Below, piece after piece: positions 1-5,608 of a stretch of DNA of 5,608 nucleotides; position 1 is the stretch's first letter, and each line of letters opens with the position of its first letter. Origin of the DNA: Chlorobiota bacterium (GTDB lineage Bacteria > Bacteroidota > Ignavibacteria > SZUA-365 > JAADGX01); NCBI GenBank assembly GCA_013152135.1, contig JAADGX010000038.1, positions 1 through 5,608 of the forward strand, read 5' to 3'. Made by a program: the position numbers and the translations under genes. Below the pieces are notes generated by a model. The model saw only the letters and a list, made by a program, of their open reading frames with translations. It made no database searches and was not told where the DNA came from.

Positions 1-32
1 CAAGGGGACAAGGAGAAGGGGAGTCAAGGAGA
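1..32. repeat. Degenerate octanucleotide tandem repeat, CAAGGAGA type
   Basis: On the plus strand this reads as four 8-base units in register: caagggga, caaggaga, aggggagt, caaggaga. Units 2 and 4 are identical, unit 1 differs at one position, and unit 3 is diverged. The strand is almost pure purine. The array touches the window edge, so its full length is unknown. It lies downstream of the methyltransferase gene and no credible gene covers it. It resembles the short tandem repeats found between genes in several bacterial groups; its function is unknown. Confidence 0.6.
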
Positions 33-44
33 GGAGTTCGTAGT

Positions 45-76
45 CAATTCGCAAATTCGCCAATCCGTCAATTCGG
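45..76. repeat. Degenerate octanucleotide tandem repeat, CAATTCGN type (copy A)
   Basis: Four consecutive 8-base units are in perfect register on the plus strand: caattcgc, aaattcgc, caatccgt, caattcgg. Consensus is CAATTCG followed by a variable base. Twelve bases separate it from the CAAGGAGA-type array, so the two arrays share period length but not phase. The array is non-coding as far as can be seen. Period and unit conservation are direct observations; any role (recombination, transcript end processing, protein binding) would be guesswork. Confidence 0.72.
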
Positions 77-127
77 GATCAGGGCCGGGGCAGGTGTTCC
101 CTCCTACAAGTTCAACCAGACCGCATG
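77..127. other. Spacer between the two CAATTCGN arrays, no gene seen
   Basis: This 51-base stretch separates two arrays of the same octamer family. It is GC-rich in the middle (ggccggggcaggtg around 83-96) and lacks the 8-base period. No start codon with a ribosome binding site, no stable hairpin and no T-tract that would make an intrinsic terminator is evident. It may be the core of a larger dispersed element flanked by octamer arrays, which only a genome-wide copy search could show. Confidence 0.35.
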
Positions 128-167
128 CTATTCGTTAATCCGCCAATTCGAATATTCGTCAATCCTC
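128..167. repeat. Degenerate octanucleotide tandem repeat, CAATTCGN type (copy B), overlapping a gene end
   Basis: Five 8-base units are in register on the plus strand: ctattcgt, taatccgc, caattcga, atattcgt, caatcctc. They match the CAATTCGN consensus of the array at 45-76, with more divergence. The last units overlap the 3' end of the methyltransferase gene: its TGA stop (complement of 159-161) spans a unit boundary, and the last two codons (Glu-Asp) fall in the diverged terminal unit. The array may have expanded from or into the gene end. The unit register is seen directly; the evolutionary reading is inference. Confidence 0.65.
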
Positions 168-704
168 GAACCGAAACAGCACCATGTGCGAGAGAGGCAA
201 GGTCTCCACGCGTTTGAAGCCGGCTTCGCGGGCCAGCGTCGTGACGGTTTCTTCTTTCAACCGGTGCGCGGGCGGGGGACCCGTTTCCTCCTCGCGGTAC
301 GGCCACTCGAGAACCGCGACCCGGACGCGGGCAACCCGCCGTGCTTCCTGAAGCGCCAGCAGCGTGTCGTCCGTTTCGTGCAAAACGTGACCGAGGTACA
401 CGAGATCGAAGGAATCGTCCGGGAACGGAATATCCTCGGCCGTTCCTTCCACGAACGTTCCGGCTGGTACAAAACTGCGGGCGGTTTCCAGCATTTCCAG
501 ATTGGGATCCAGGCCGGTGACCTCCAGGCCCCGCCGGGCGAACGCCTCCGCGAACAAGCCGCTGCCGGTGCCCACGTCGAGAACGTTGACCGGCGCTATT
601 CCTTCCAGGCACAAGTTAATTACCCGCTCAACTTCCAGGAGTTCGGTGCGCTCGGAGGAGCGTAGACGTCCGATGGCGTCGTTGAACCGTTTTTCATGTT
701 TCAT
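159..704 (-). CDS. Class I SAM-dependent methyltransferase (Methyltransf_11-like), substrate unknown
   Basis: The 181-residue product has the Rossmann-type methyltransferase signatures. Motif I is VLDVGTGSGL at 41-50, which binds the methionine part of SAM. The acidic residue ending strand 2 is D66 in VTGLDPN, expected to bind the ribose. The post-I region EGTAEDIPFPDDSFDLVYLGHVLHE spans 86-110. It is a short, single-domain, cytosolic enzyme of the UbiE/YcgJ-like type; methyl acceptors in this group range from lipids and quinones to small metabolites, so none is assigned. I chose the ATG at 704 because GAAGGA (complement of 711-716) lies six bases upstream. The frame stays open further upstream to about 1226, but that extension is the shadow of the neighbouring membrane-protein gene. 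The start overlaps the preceding stop as ATGA, implying translational coupling. The stop lies in an octamer repeat array. Confidence 0.9.
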   Translation of the reverse strand: MKHEKRFNDAIGRLRSSERTELLEVERVINLCLEGIAPVNVLDVGTGSGLFAEAFARRGLEVTGLDPNLEMLETARSFVPAGTFVEGTAEDIPFPDDSFDLVYLGHVLHETDDTLLALQEARRVARVRVAVLEWPYREEETGPPPAHRLKEETVTTLAREAGFKRVETLPLSHMVLFRFED

Positions 705-1108
705 GCGTTTTCCTTCGCTTTTCTCAGGAGCCATTCGGGCTGTCGTACCCAGAAATACACGGCCTGCACCGTCACGACGACGAATTGCACGGCAACAATC
801 GCATTGGTCAACGTGCTGGATGGAACGAAAGGTTTCAGATCGGGGCGGGTGATGATCAGTACTCCGACCACCGTCACGGCCAGAACGAAAACGACCAGCC
901 CCTTGATGATCCGGTTCGACTCCCGCTTGAACTCGGAAAACGAGATGGAACCTGATACGTAGGGGACAAGACTGCCCCGCGACAGGATCGGCCAGGCCAG
1001 CCACCAGCCGATAACCAACAGGATGAGCTTGCCGGCGGGGATGATGAAAGCAATCGCCGTCACCAGGCCCATGACCAGCCACCAGACCATTACGCGTTTT
1101 CGAATCAT
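701..1108 (-). CDS. Four-helix membrane protein of unknown function
   Basis: The 135-residue product begins MIRKRVMVWW and has four hydrophobic segments at about 8-25, 27-42, 68-87 and 101-120. A basic stretch (KRESNR, 61-66) lies between helices 2 and 3, and a charged tail (RKAKENA) ends the protein. I do not recognise the family and see no catalytic motif. The ATG at 1108 is preferred over the in-frame ATG at 1219, because the extra 37 residues would overlap the glycosyltransferase gene and look like an out-of-frame reading of its end. The ribosome site is weak (GGGA about five bases upstream). The stop overlaps the methyltransferase start by four bases (ATGA), so the two are likely made together; the small membrane protein could recruit the methyltransferase to the membrane, but that is speculation. 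Confidence 0.75.
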   Translation of the reverse strand: MIRKRVMVWWLVMGLVTAIAFIIPAGKLILLVIGWWLAWPILSRGSLVPYVSGSISFSEFKRESNRIIKGLVVFVLAVTVVGVLIITRPDLKPFVPSSTLTNAIVAVQFVVVTVQAVYFWVRQPEWLLRKAKENA

Positions 1109-1179
1109 GACATTCCCGTGCTTCGTTGTACAATATTCCGAGACAGCTCTGCCTCCGCCGGATAATACGATCCAGCGAA

Positions 1180-2706
1180 TTAATTCTTTCTTGGAAGATA
1201 GAGAAATTCCGGACGCCATAACGCACCGGTTACAGGATAAAAAACATCGTCCGTGTTAAAAACTCGTCCTTGCAGAAAATACCATTGCTTCACCTCTCGT
1301 TCCATACCCAGTCTGTCTTCTCCGTCAAGAATGACGGCGCTGAATCGTTGCTTCCGAAAAGCGTCCGCAAGTTGCTTCATCACATGCATCCCCTGTGCTC
1401 TGTCATTGCTTCGTATCACGTCCGAGAGCGCCATTATATGGGCATAGGGTTTCTTGCCGGACAAAGTGGCCAAGTACCCATGAAAGGGAATGAACACCTC
1501 CCCATCAATGTTTGTGAGTTTCTGTACGAGGCCGTCGCCTGCGGCGCGATCTTTCGAGGTCGGCACCTGATCCATGGGATCGTACGCCAGGCTCAGAAAC
1601 TGGGCGACGCAGAGAAAAACCACGAGGTAGTCGGATAAAGCGAATTCCCTTCCCGGCGCCGGTTTGCTTTCCCGTGACCGGTAAAAGTAACCCGGCAGCA
1701 GTACCTGCAAGCCGAGGGGAAAGACAAGAGCGATAACGGCGACGGCGGGAATGAGCACATTGATGTAATTTCCTGAATGCAACCGCGAAATCCATGATGC
1801 ACCGACCATACCCGCCATCAGGAGGACGTAGAACACTGCGTCTTTCCATTTCTCATCCCGGACAAGCGAGATGACGTACACCAGGGACATACCGAATGCA
1901 ATCGACAACATCCCTATATCCCTGACCCAGAACCCGACCAGCTTTTCCATGCTTACAGGATGCCGTCGGGGAAGCTCGAATACGTAGTACCAGAACCAAC
2001 CGTTGCTGCTCCAGTTCAGGACCAGCGTCGCCAATCCCACTATGATCACCACGACCAGCGGAAAAACGAACCGCACTTTCCTCGGCAGGAACGCGACACT
2101 GTATACGCTCAAGGTTAAACAAGCTACGAGGGCGATCTGCTTGGTCAGAACAGAGAGTGACATGAGCACTCCCGCCAGCAGCAAACCGGAAAAGGAAGGG
2201 ACGTGGCGAAACACGTACACGCTTGAAAGAAGGAGCAGGACAAAGAGAGAATCAACGCGGGCGATGTCATACCACGCCCCGGTGATGTTGAAGGCGGCGG
2301 CAAAAAGACCCGCCGAAAGGATGCCCAGCACCGCCGAGCCCGTTTCTCTCCGGGTGAACGCGAAAAGGATCGCCATGCTTCCCAGTGACGCCAGGAACGA
2401 TACCAACCGGAGAGGGAACAGGCCCGAGCCGAAGACCTTGGCAAACCCGGCGCTTATGTAATAGTACAGCGGTGTGTAAACAAAAGGCGTGAATTCCAGG
2501 GACGGTTCGATGTACAGTCCCTTCCCCGAAAGCAACCGTGCCACGTGATCAAGGATTCCCCCTTCCATCCACTCCAGCTCGTATGGATAGGCAATGCGAC
2601 TCAACGCCAGCGCCACGTACACGACGATGAACGAGACGGCCACCAAAACCAGAACAAACCGGACACCACGAGCGGTAAGTGAGAAATTCGTCCATCGATG
2701 GTTCAT
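1180..2706 (-). CDS. Polytopic GT-C-type glycosyltransferase (ArnT/PMT_2-like family 39 type)
   Basis: The 508-residue integral membrane protein has about 11 hydrophobic segments, the first at 16-36 and the last near 357-374, then a soluble C-terminal region (about 378-508). The first periplasmic loop carries an acidic cluster, YELEWMEGG at 42-50 (E43, E45, E48). This is where GT-C enzymes place their catalytic Asp/Glu. It is followed by a Tyr- and Pro-rich stretch, FVYTPLYYY (75-83), and ARVDSLF at 149-155, a layout common in PMT_2/ArnT-like enzymes. Such enzymes move a sugar from a polyprenyl-phosphate donor to a lipid, glycan or protein on the outer face of the inner membrane; donor and acceptor cannot be read here. 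The ATG at 2706 is chosen over an upstream TTG (2736) because a strong purine-rich ribosome site directly precedes it. It lies between two small membrane-protein genes. Confidence 0.82.
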   Translation of the reverse strand: MNHRWTNFSLTARGVRFVLVLVAVSFIVVYVALALSRIAYPYELEWMEGGILDHVARLLSGKGLYIEPSLEFTPFVYTPLYYYISAGFAKVFGSGLFPLRLVSFLASLGSMAILFAFTRRETGSAVLGILSAGLFAAAFNITGAWYDIARVDSLFVLLLLSSVYVFRHVPSFSGLLLAGVLMSLSVLTKQIALVACLTLSVYSVAFLPRKVRFVFPLVVVIIVGLATLVLNWSSNGWFWYYVFELPRRHPVSMEKLVGFWVRDIGMLSIAFGMSLVYVISLVRDEKWKDAVFYVLLMAGMVGASWISRLHSGNYINVLIPAVAVIALVFPLGLQVLLPGYFYRSRESKPAPGREFALSDYLVVFLCVAQFLSLAYDPMDQVPTSKDRAAGDGLVQKLTNIDGEVFIPFHGYLATLSGKKPYAHIMALSDVIRSNDRAQGMHVMKQLADAFRKQRFSAVILDGEDRLGMEREVKQWYFLQGRVFNTDDVFYPVTGALWRPEFLYLPRKN

Positions 2707-2708
2707 AG

Positions 2709-2720
2709 TCACCACCTTCC
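2709..2720 (-). promoter_or_regulatory. Ribosome binding site that sets the glycosyltransferase start
   Basis: The minus strand reads GGAAGGTGGTGA followed by CT and the ATG at 2706. The match to the anti-Shine-Dalgarno region is extended and correctly placed for this ATG. It lies inside the longer reading that would begin at the TTG at 2736, which argues for the shorter 508-residue protein. Confidence 0.7.
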
Positions 2721-2775
2721 TTGTTGTCCCTGGCAATGAATCTGGAATCTATTCGAATAATCCACTCCCGCGTTA

Positions 2776-3231
2776 TCATCCATGACCCGCCTTGCTGTAT
2801 GAATACCACGTGGCGAAGAGATTCAGGAAGTAGGTGGAGAGGGTGATGAAACCGAACGTTCTTCCCACGAGGAAGGAATATCCGACCATACCGAGAAGGG
2901 CAAGGTAATACAGCGCGATGTACGGCCACAACCAAGGGGTGGTACGGAAATTCGATTTCAAAACATAGTCCAATACCAGCTCGACGACAGCAAACAGCAC
3001 GAGCAACGCGGGAAGAACGGCTGTCCACCAATTGCGACCGCTGGTGAAATTACGGACGGCGGCCAGGAACACAGGTATGACCAGGACAAGAAAAGCCATG
3101 CCCAGGGACTGTTCGGCCTTCGCCCGGCCCTGCGCACGGCACACAAACATCACGGCCAGGAGAATGTTCACCATGTTGGCAATCGCGAACACGATGATGT
3201 CGATTGTGTGGTTGTCAAGGTGGGAGAGCAT
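2776..3231 (-). CDS. Five-helix membrane protein of unknown function
   Basis: The 151-residue protein is strongly hydrophobic, with segments at about 11-31, 43-62, 70-90, 99-120 and 124-142, and ends in a short polar tail (YSKAGHG). The loop between helices 3 and 4 carries a conserved-looking KSNFRTTPWLWPY (92-104). I do not recognise a named family and see no enzyme motif. The start is secure: AGGAGG precedes the ATG by about five bases. It is the first gene of the left block, 69 bases ahead of the glycosyltransferase and on the same strand, so it may share a transcript and serve in the same membrane process. A small flippase- or carrier-like partner of the GT-C enzyme is one possibility; nothing in the sequence confirms it. 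Confidence 0.8.
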   Translation of the reverse strand: MLSHLDNHTIDIIVFAIANMVNILLAVMFVCRAQGRAKAEQSLGMAFLVLVIPVFLAAVRNFTSGRNWWTAVLPALLVLFAVVELVLDYVLKSNFRTTPWLWPYIALYYLALLGMVGYSFLVGRTFGFITLSTYFLNLFATWYSYSKAGHG

Positions 3232-3393
3232 TACGCCTCCTAAAATAACAGGATCGAATAATATTGCAATCCCGAATCGGAAATGCGTAACCCACGGCCC
3301 TCATTTCCCCGACGAGAGTCACGGAAATCGACAAGCCATGAATCTGCCTGCCCGGGTGCCCGGACGGATAATACCTTACTGTAAACGTTTTCC
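3232..3393 (-). other. Intergenic region between the two gene blocks
   Basis: At 162 bases this is the longest gap inside the gene cluster and the likeliest place for the upstream operon to end and the downstream one to begin. Near the upstream stop is an 8-base palindrome, aaacgttt (3383-3390). Further on, 3350-3365 can fold as a 6-bp GC-rich stem with a four-base loop (one T-G pair), but no T-tract follows, so it is not a standard intrinsic terminator. Closer to the next gene an AT-rich patch (3243-3269) contains TATTAT (complement of 3258-3263), a possible -10 element without a convincing -35 partner. No small gene is evident. Confidence 0.45.
3236..3241 (-). promoter_or_regulatory. Consensus ribosome binding site (AGGAGG)
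   Basis: The minus strand reads TTTTAGGAGGCGTA and then the ATG at 3231, a perfect AGGAGG core at normal spacing. It is the strongest ribosome site in the window, fitting a first gene of a transcript, whereas the overlapping genes elsewhere have weak sites or none. Confidence 0.75.
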
Positions 3394-3993
3394 CTAGTAC
3401 GAGAGCAGGTTGTATTTCAGGGCCACTTGTACGGCAACCGCGGAGTCCTCGATTTTCGCGACGTTGTACCATTTTACTTCGCCGCCAACCTGTATGTTTT
3501 CATCAATGGGAGTAAGCCAGGTCAGCGCAAAGGCCATCCCATTGCTCCAGCTCGAACTCACAACCTTGTTGTCAAACGATTCCATCGATGAATAGAGCAT
3601 CATCCCGCCAATTCCCGCGCTGACTTCGAAACCGGGATACAATTCCATCGCGAATACCAGCATGACGGGAACGGCATCGAGCGATAACGTGACATCCGTC
3701 GTCCCGGATTTCGACCGGAAGTTCTTTCTTTCAAGAGTGTAGAGTGGAAGGTAGCCCGATTCCACTCCAACACGCAGCAGGTGTTCGGGTTGCCACATGA
3801 TCTTCGCGGTGGCATTGAACGAGTGCTTGTTCATGCTGTTCATTTCGAGCGATGTGATATAGTAGGAATAGCCGCTGCCGATGCTCACGTTGACGCGATA
3901 GAGCGGCGTATCCTCCTGCGCGAATCCGTCGACCGTGATCGATGCGAAGAAAAACACGAAGATTATGGCCGTCAGGTGTCTTCTATCTTGCAT
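3394..3993 (-). CDS. Small outer-membrane beta-barrel protein with Sec signal peptide
   Basis: The 199-residue product starts with a classical signal peptide: basic MQDRRH, a hydrophobic core (AIIFVFFFASI, 9-19), and a likely signal peptidase I site after FA (A25/Q26). The mature part alternates polar and non-polar residues in short strands separated by turns, for example VNVSIGSGYSYYI (34-46), FEVSAGIGGMML (122-133) and IQVGGEVKWYNV (167-178). It ends in an amphipathic strand with a terminal Tyr (VAVQVALKYNLLSY), as expected for insertion by the BAM complex. About eight strands would fit an OmpA/OmpX-sized barrel. No function can be assigned. The start lies inside the end of the GDPD gene (11-base overlap) with no clear ribosome site, so translation probably depends on ribosomes finishing the upstream gene. 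It is the last gene of its operon. Confidence 0.78.
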   Translation of the reverse strand: MQDRRHLTAIIFVFFFASITVDGFAQEDTPLYRVNVSIGSGYSYYITSLEMNSMNKHSFNATAKIMWQPEHLLRVGVESGYLPLYTLERKNFRSKSGTTDVTLSLDAVPVMLVFAMELYPGFEVSAGIGGMMLYSSMESFDNKVVSSSWSNGMAFALTWLTPIDENIQVGGEVKWYNVAKIEDSAVAVQVALKYNLLSY

Positions 3994-5233
3994 AGTGAAA
4001 ATACGCTACTATGGTCGGGTAATTCGTCAGGATGCCATCGAATTCACTCTGCTCGATGAATTCCGAAATAAAATTAATCTGGTCAAGCGTCCAGGTAAAG
4101 ACCCTCCGCCCCTCGCCGTGCATCTCTCGAACCAGGGAAAGCTGCGTACCGAGCGTCCAGCGCGGGGCCCAGACCCTGGAGCGTGTACGCCGGACATCAT
4201 TCACGTTCAATTCACACAGGGCTTGTACGTTTTCAAATCCTGCGTGCCGAAGGAAATTATCGCGCGCAAAATCCGTGGGCAGTCCCACCATTACTTCCAG
4301 CGTTCGTCCCATCTGTTTCGCCCGTTTCAGTATCTCCTGTTGAATCGGAATGACATAGGGCATGGCGTTCTTTTCGGATTTCATGTCGAGCCAGACGAAT
4401 TCCAGATTCGTCTCTTCTAGCACGAATTCCAGCATTTCTTTTAATGTCGGTATCTTTTCACCGTTTACAAGCCGAACAAACGACTGCAATTGCTCGAGAT
4501 TGAAATCCTCGATCCGTCCCCAAAGCGGACTGTCGGCGGTCAGTCTCAGGTTGATGTACGTGTCGTGATAAATGAACGGCACATTGTCTTTGCTGAGCTT
4601 CACGTCGATCTCGATGCCGTTTGCGCCAAAGTATTCCGCGTAAGGAACGATTTCGATACTGTTCTCCGCGGCGCCGACGTGGTCGGAATTCCTGCCACCG
4701 GCGCGATGGGCGATGATGTAGAATTTCTTGTTCCGCACTTTCGCGCTGAACGGTCGCTTGTAACGAAACGTCACGGGAAAACTCGTCCACGCATACTCGT
4801 TTCCAACGGAACCGTTCAAACTGAAGGCCCCGTCCGAAAGAAGATTCCGAAGAAGGTTCCGAGCGCCGCTTTGAGAATCGATTGAAATCCGGCCGAGGCC
4901 GGTTTCTGTACCTATCGCGTACCGCCACTTTCCCTCGAAGAGCAGAGCCGAATCTTTGATGCCGCCGTCAAGGATCATGTACACACCTTTCCTGGCGCCG
5001 AAGATCGACAGCCTGTTGCGGTTCCACTTCAAAACGACCTGCTGCCCGAACTGCTCTTTGCCCTTCGTAACGGTATAGACTCCTTCCAACCTGGTCTTGA
5101 TCGAATCCGGAATGGGGTAGGCGCCGTCGAGAGCGCTGCCGTCGGTAAACTCGGGGACGACAACATCGACGTCCGTTTCACACGAAGAAACAATCATCAG
5201 TATTACAGCGAGGATTACACTGACGTGCTTCAT
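3983..5233 (-). CDS. Lipoprotein with C-terminal glycerophosphodiester phosphodiesterase (GDPD) domain
   Basis: The 416-residue protein begins with a lipoprotein signal ending in VSSC, giving lipidated Cys18. Residues 20-170 form a beta-rich region I cannot assign, with alternating strands and a WRYAIGTETGLGRI segment (103-116). The GDPD TIM-barrel follows at about 172-415: HRAGG (176-180), AEN (189-191), EIDVKLSKDNVPFIYHD (208-224), WLDMK (281-285), FTWTLD (379-384) and DGILTNYP (399-406). H176 and H223 match the family's acid/base histidines; E190, E208, D210 and D283 fit the metal-binding set. The expected reaction is hydrolysis of glycerophosphodiesters to glycerol-3-phosphate and an alcohol, or of related lipid headgroups or polymers. 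Departures from consensus are HRAGG for HRG, ENS for ENT, and Asp for the usual Glu in the IEIK motif. AGGA lies eight bases before the ATG, which overlaps the upstream stop as ATGA. Confidence 0.9.
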   Translation of the reverse strand: MKHVSVILAVILMIVSSCETDVDVVVPEFTDGSALDGAYPIPDSIKTRLEGVYTVTKGKEQFGQQVVLKWNRNRLSIFGARKGVYMILDGGIKDSALLFEGKWRYAIGTETGLGRISIDSQSGARNLLRNLLSDGAFSLNGSVGNEYAWTSFPVTFRYKRPFSAKVRNKKFYIIAHRAGGRNSDHVGAAENSIEIVPYAEYFGANGIEIDVKLSKDNVPFIYHDTYINLRLTADSPLWGRIEDFNLEQLQSFVRLVNGEKIPTLKEMLEFVLEETNLEFVWLDMKSEKNAMPYVIPIQQEILKRAKQMGRTLEVMVGLPTDFARDNFLRHAGFENVQALCELNVNDVRRTRSRVWAPRWTLGTQLSLVREMHGEGRRVFTWTLDQINFISEFIEQSEFDGILTNYPTIVAYFHYAR

Positions 5234-5608
5234 AGAATAAATCCTATAATTACTTCCGGCATGAAGTGGAACCTGTTCCAGGTCGGAAAAGCCGCCCAGG
5301 CCGGGTAATAGAATTTCGCGAACGTTGCCTTGGCGCCGAGGGTTACGTAATTATCCTTCCACAGCGGCTGCTCGATAAATACACCCAGGGAATAACTGCT
5401 CAGGAAATTGCGGTCGGAACTCACTTCGACGTCGTCCGCGAATTGTCTGAAACTCGTGATAAACGTCGCTTCGCCCATTACCGTGAGCATGAACTTGTCG
5501 AAGGCGAAGCCCACTTCTGCGTGGGGATGGTTTATCCACCCCTTGGCCGTGGAGGCAAAATCGAAGTCATGCATCTCGCCAAGGATGTATGCAACGTCAT
5601 CGCCGACT
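5230..5608 (-). CDS. Probable outer-membrane beta-barrel protein, C-terminal part (5' end outside the window)
   Basis: The frame is open to the right edge, so 125 C-terminal residues are visible and the true start lies beyond 5608; the internal ATG at 5574 has no good ribosome site and should not be taken as the start. The sequence shows alternating hydrophobic strands with aromatic girdle residues: HAEVGFAFDKFMLTVMGEATF, YSLGVFIEQPLW, YVTLGAKATFAKFYY and FHFMPEVIIGFIL, separated by polar turns. This is typical of barrel strands, although the protein ends in Leu rather than the usual aromatic residue. No homologous family is recognised. Its stop overlaps the GDPD lipoprotein start (ATGA), making it the upstream partner in the same operon. 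Confidence 0.65.
   Translation of the reverse strand, partial: VGDDVAYILGEMHDFDFASTAKGWINHPHAEVGFAFDKFMLTVMGEATFITSFRQFADDVEVSSDRNFLSSYSLGVFIEQPLWKDNYVTLGAKATFAKFYYPAWAAFPTWNRFHFMPEVIIGFIL

Noticed and set aside
1..167. CRISPR array
   Set aside because: Repeat units are 8 bases long, directly adjacent and degenerate, with no unique spacers of regular length and no cas gene nearby.
186..665. Plus-strand open frame of 159 codons opposite the methyltransferase
   Set aside because: It is the antisense of a gene with clear SAM-binding motifs, its product is low-complexity in Arg/Gly/Phe with no recognisable domain, and no ribosome site precedes it.
705..1226. N-terminal extension of the methyltransferase frame up to 1226
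   Set aside because: This part is an out-of-frame reading of the four-helix membrane-protein gene; the methyltransferase fold and a good ribosome site begin at 704.
3243..3269. TTGCAA / TTATTT as a -35/-10 promoter pair
   Set aside because: The spacing is about 15 bases and the predicted transcript start would fall in the ribosome binding site of the next gene, leaving no usable leader.
3350..3365. GC-rich hairpin as a Rho-independent terminator
   Set aside because: The stem is only 6 bp with a T-G pair and no run of T follows on the transcribed strand, so a standard terminator call is not supported.
4490..4885. Plus-strand open frame of 131 codons opposite the GDPD gene
   Set aside because: It lies antisense to the conserved catalytic region of GDPD, which explains its length; it has no start signal and no recognisable motif.

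Overview
The window is a fragment of a Gram-negative bacterial genome. The lipoprotein signal, the Sec signal peptide and two predicted outer-membrane beta-barrels support this. Base composition is near 50% GC. A lipoprotein of this type between beta-barrel genes would suit the Bacteroidota/Chlorobi (FCB) group, but that placement is an inference; no rRNA or other lineage marker is present. All seven genes lie on the minus strand, so transcription runs from high to low coordinates. I see no rRNA, tRNA, CRISPR array, transposase or phage gene.

Right block (5608 to 3394), an envelope module. It holds the C-terminal part of a probable beta-barrel protein cut by the window edge, a lipoprotein with a C-terminal glycerophosphodiester phosphodiesterase (GDPD) domain, and a small complete beta-barrel protein with a signal peptide. 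The three genes overlap by 4 and 11 bases, so they are almost certainly one operon with coupled translation. A phosphodiesterase anchored next to two barrels suggests surface hydrolysis of phosphodiesters and handling of the products, but the substrate is unknown.

A 162-base gap (3232-3393) separates this from the left block (3231 to 159), an inner-membrane module. It holds a five-helix membrane protein of unknown function, a GT-C-type polytopic glycosyltransferase (ArnT/PMT_2-like), a four-helix membrane protein of unknown function, and a class I SAM-dependent methyltransferase. Gaps are 69 and 71 bases, then a 4-base ATGA overlap between the last two genes. The set could modify a lipid-linked sugar, lipid or quinone, but nothing in the sequence fixes the substrate.

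The left end (1-167) is the most unusual stretch. It holds three short degenerate arrays of 8-bp tandem repeats, two built on CAATTCGN and one on CAAGGAGA. One array runs into the 3' end of the methyltransferase gene, whose stop codon lies within it. No complete, clearly new system is visible; the best leads are the octamer arrays and the barrel/lipoprotein-GDPD/barrel operon.
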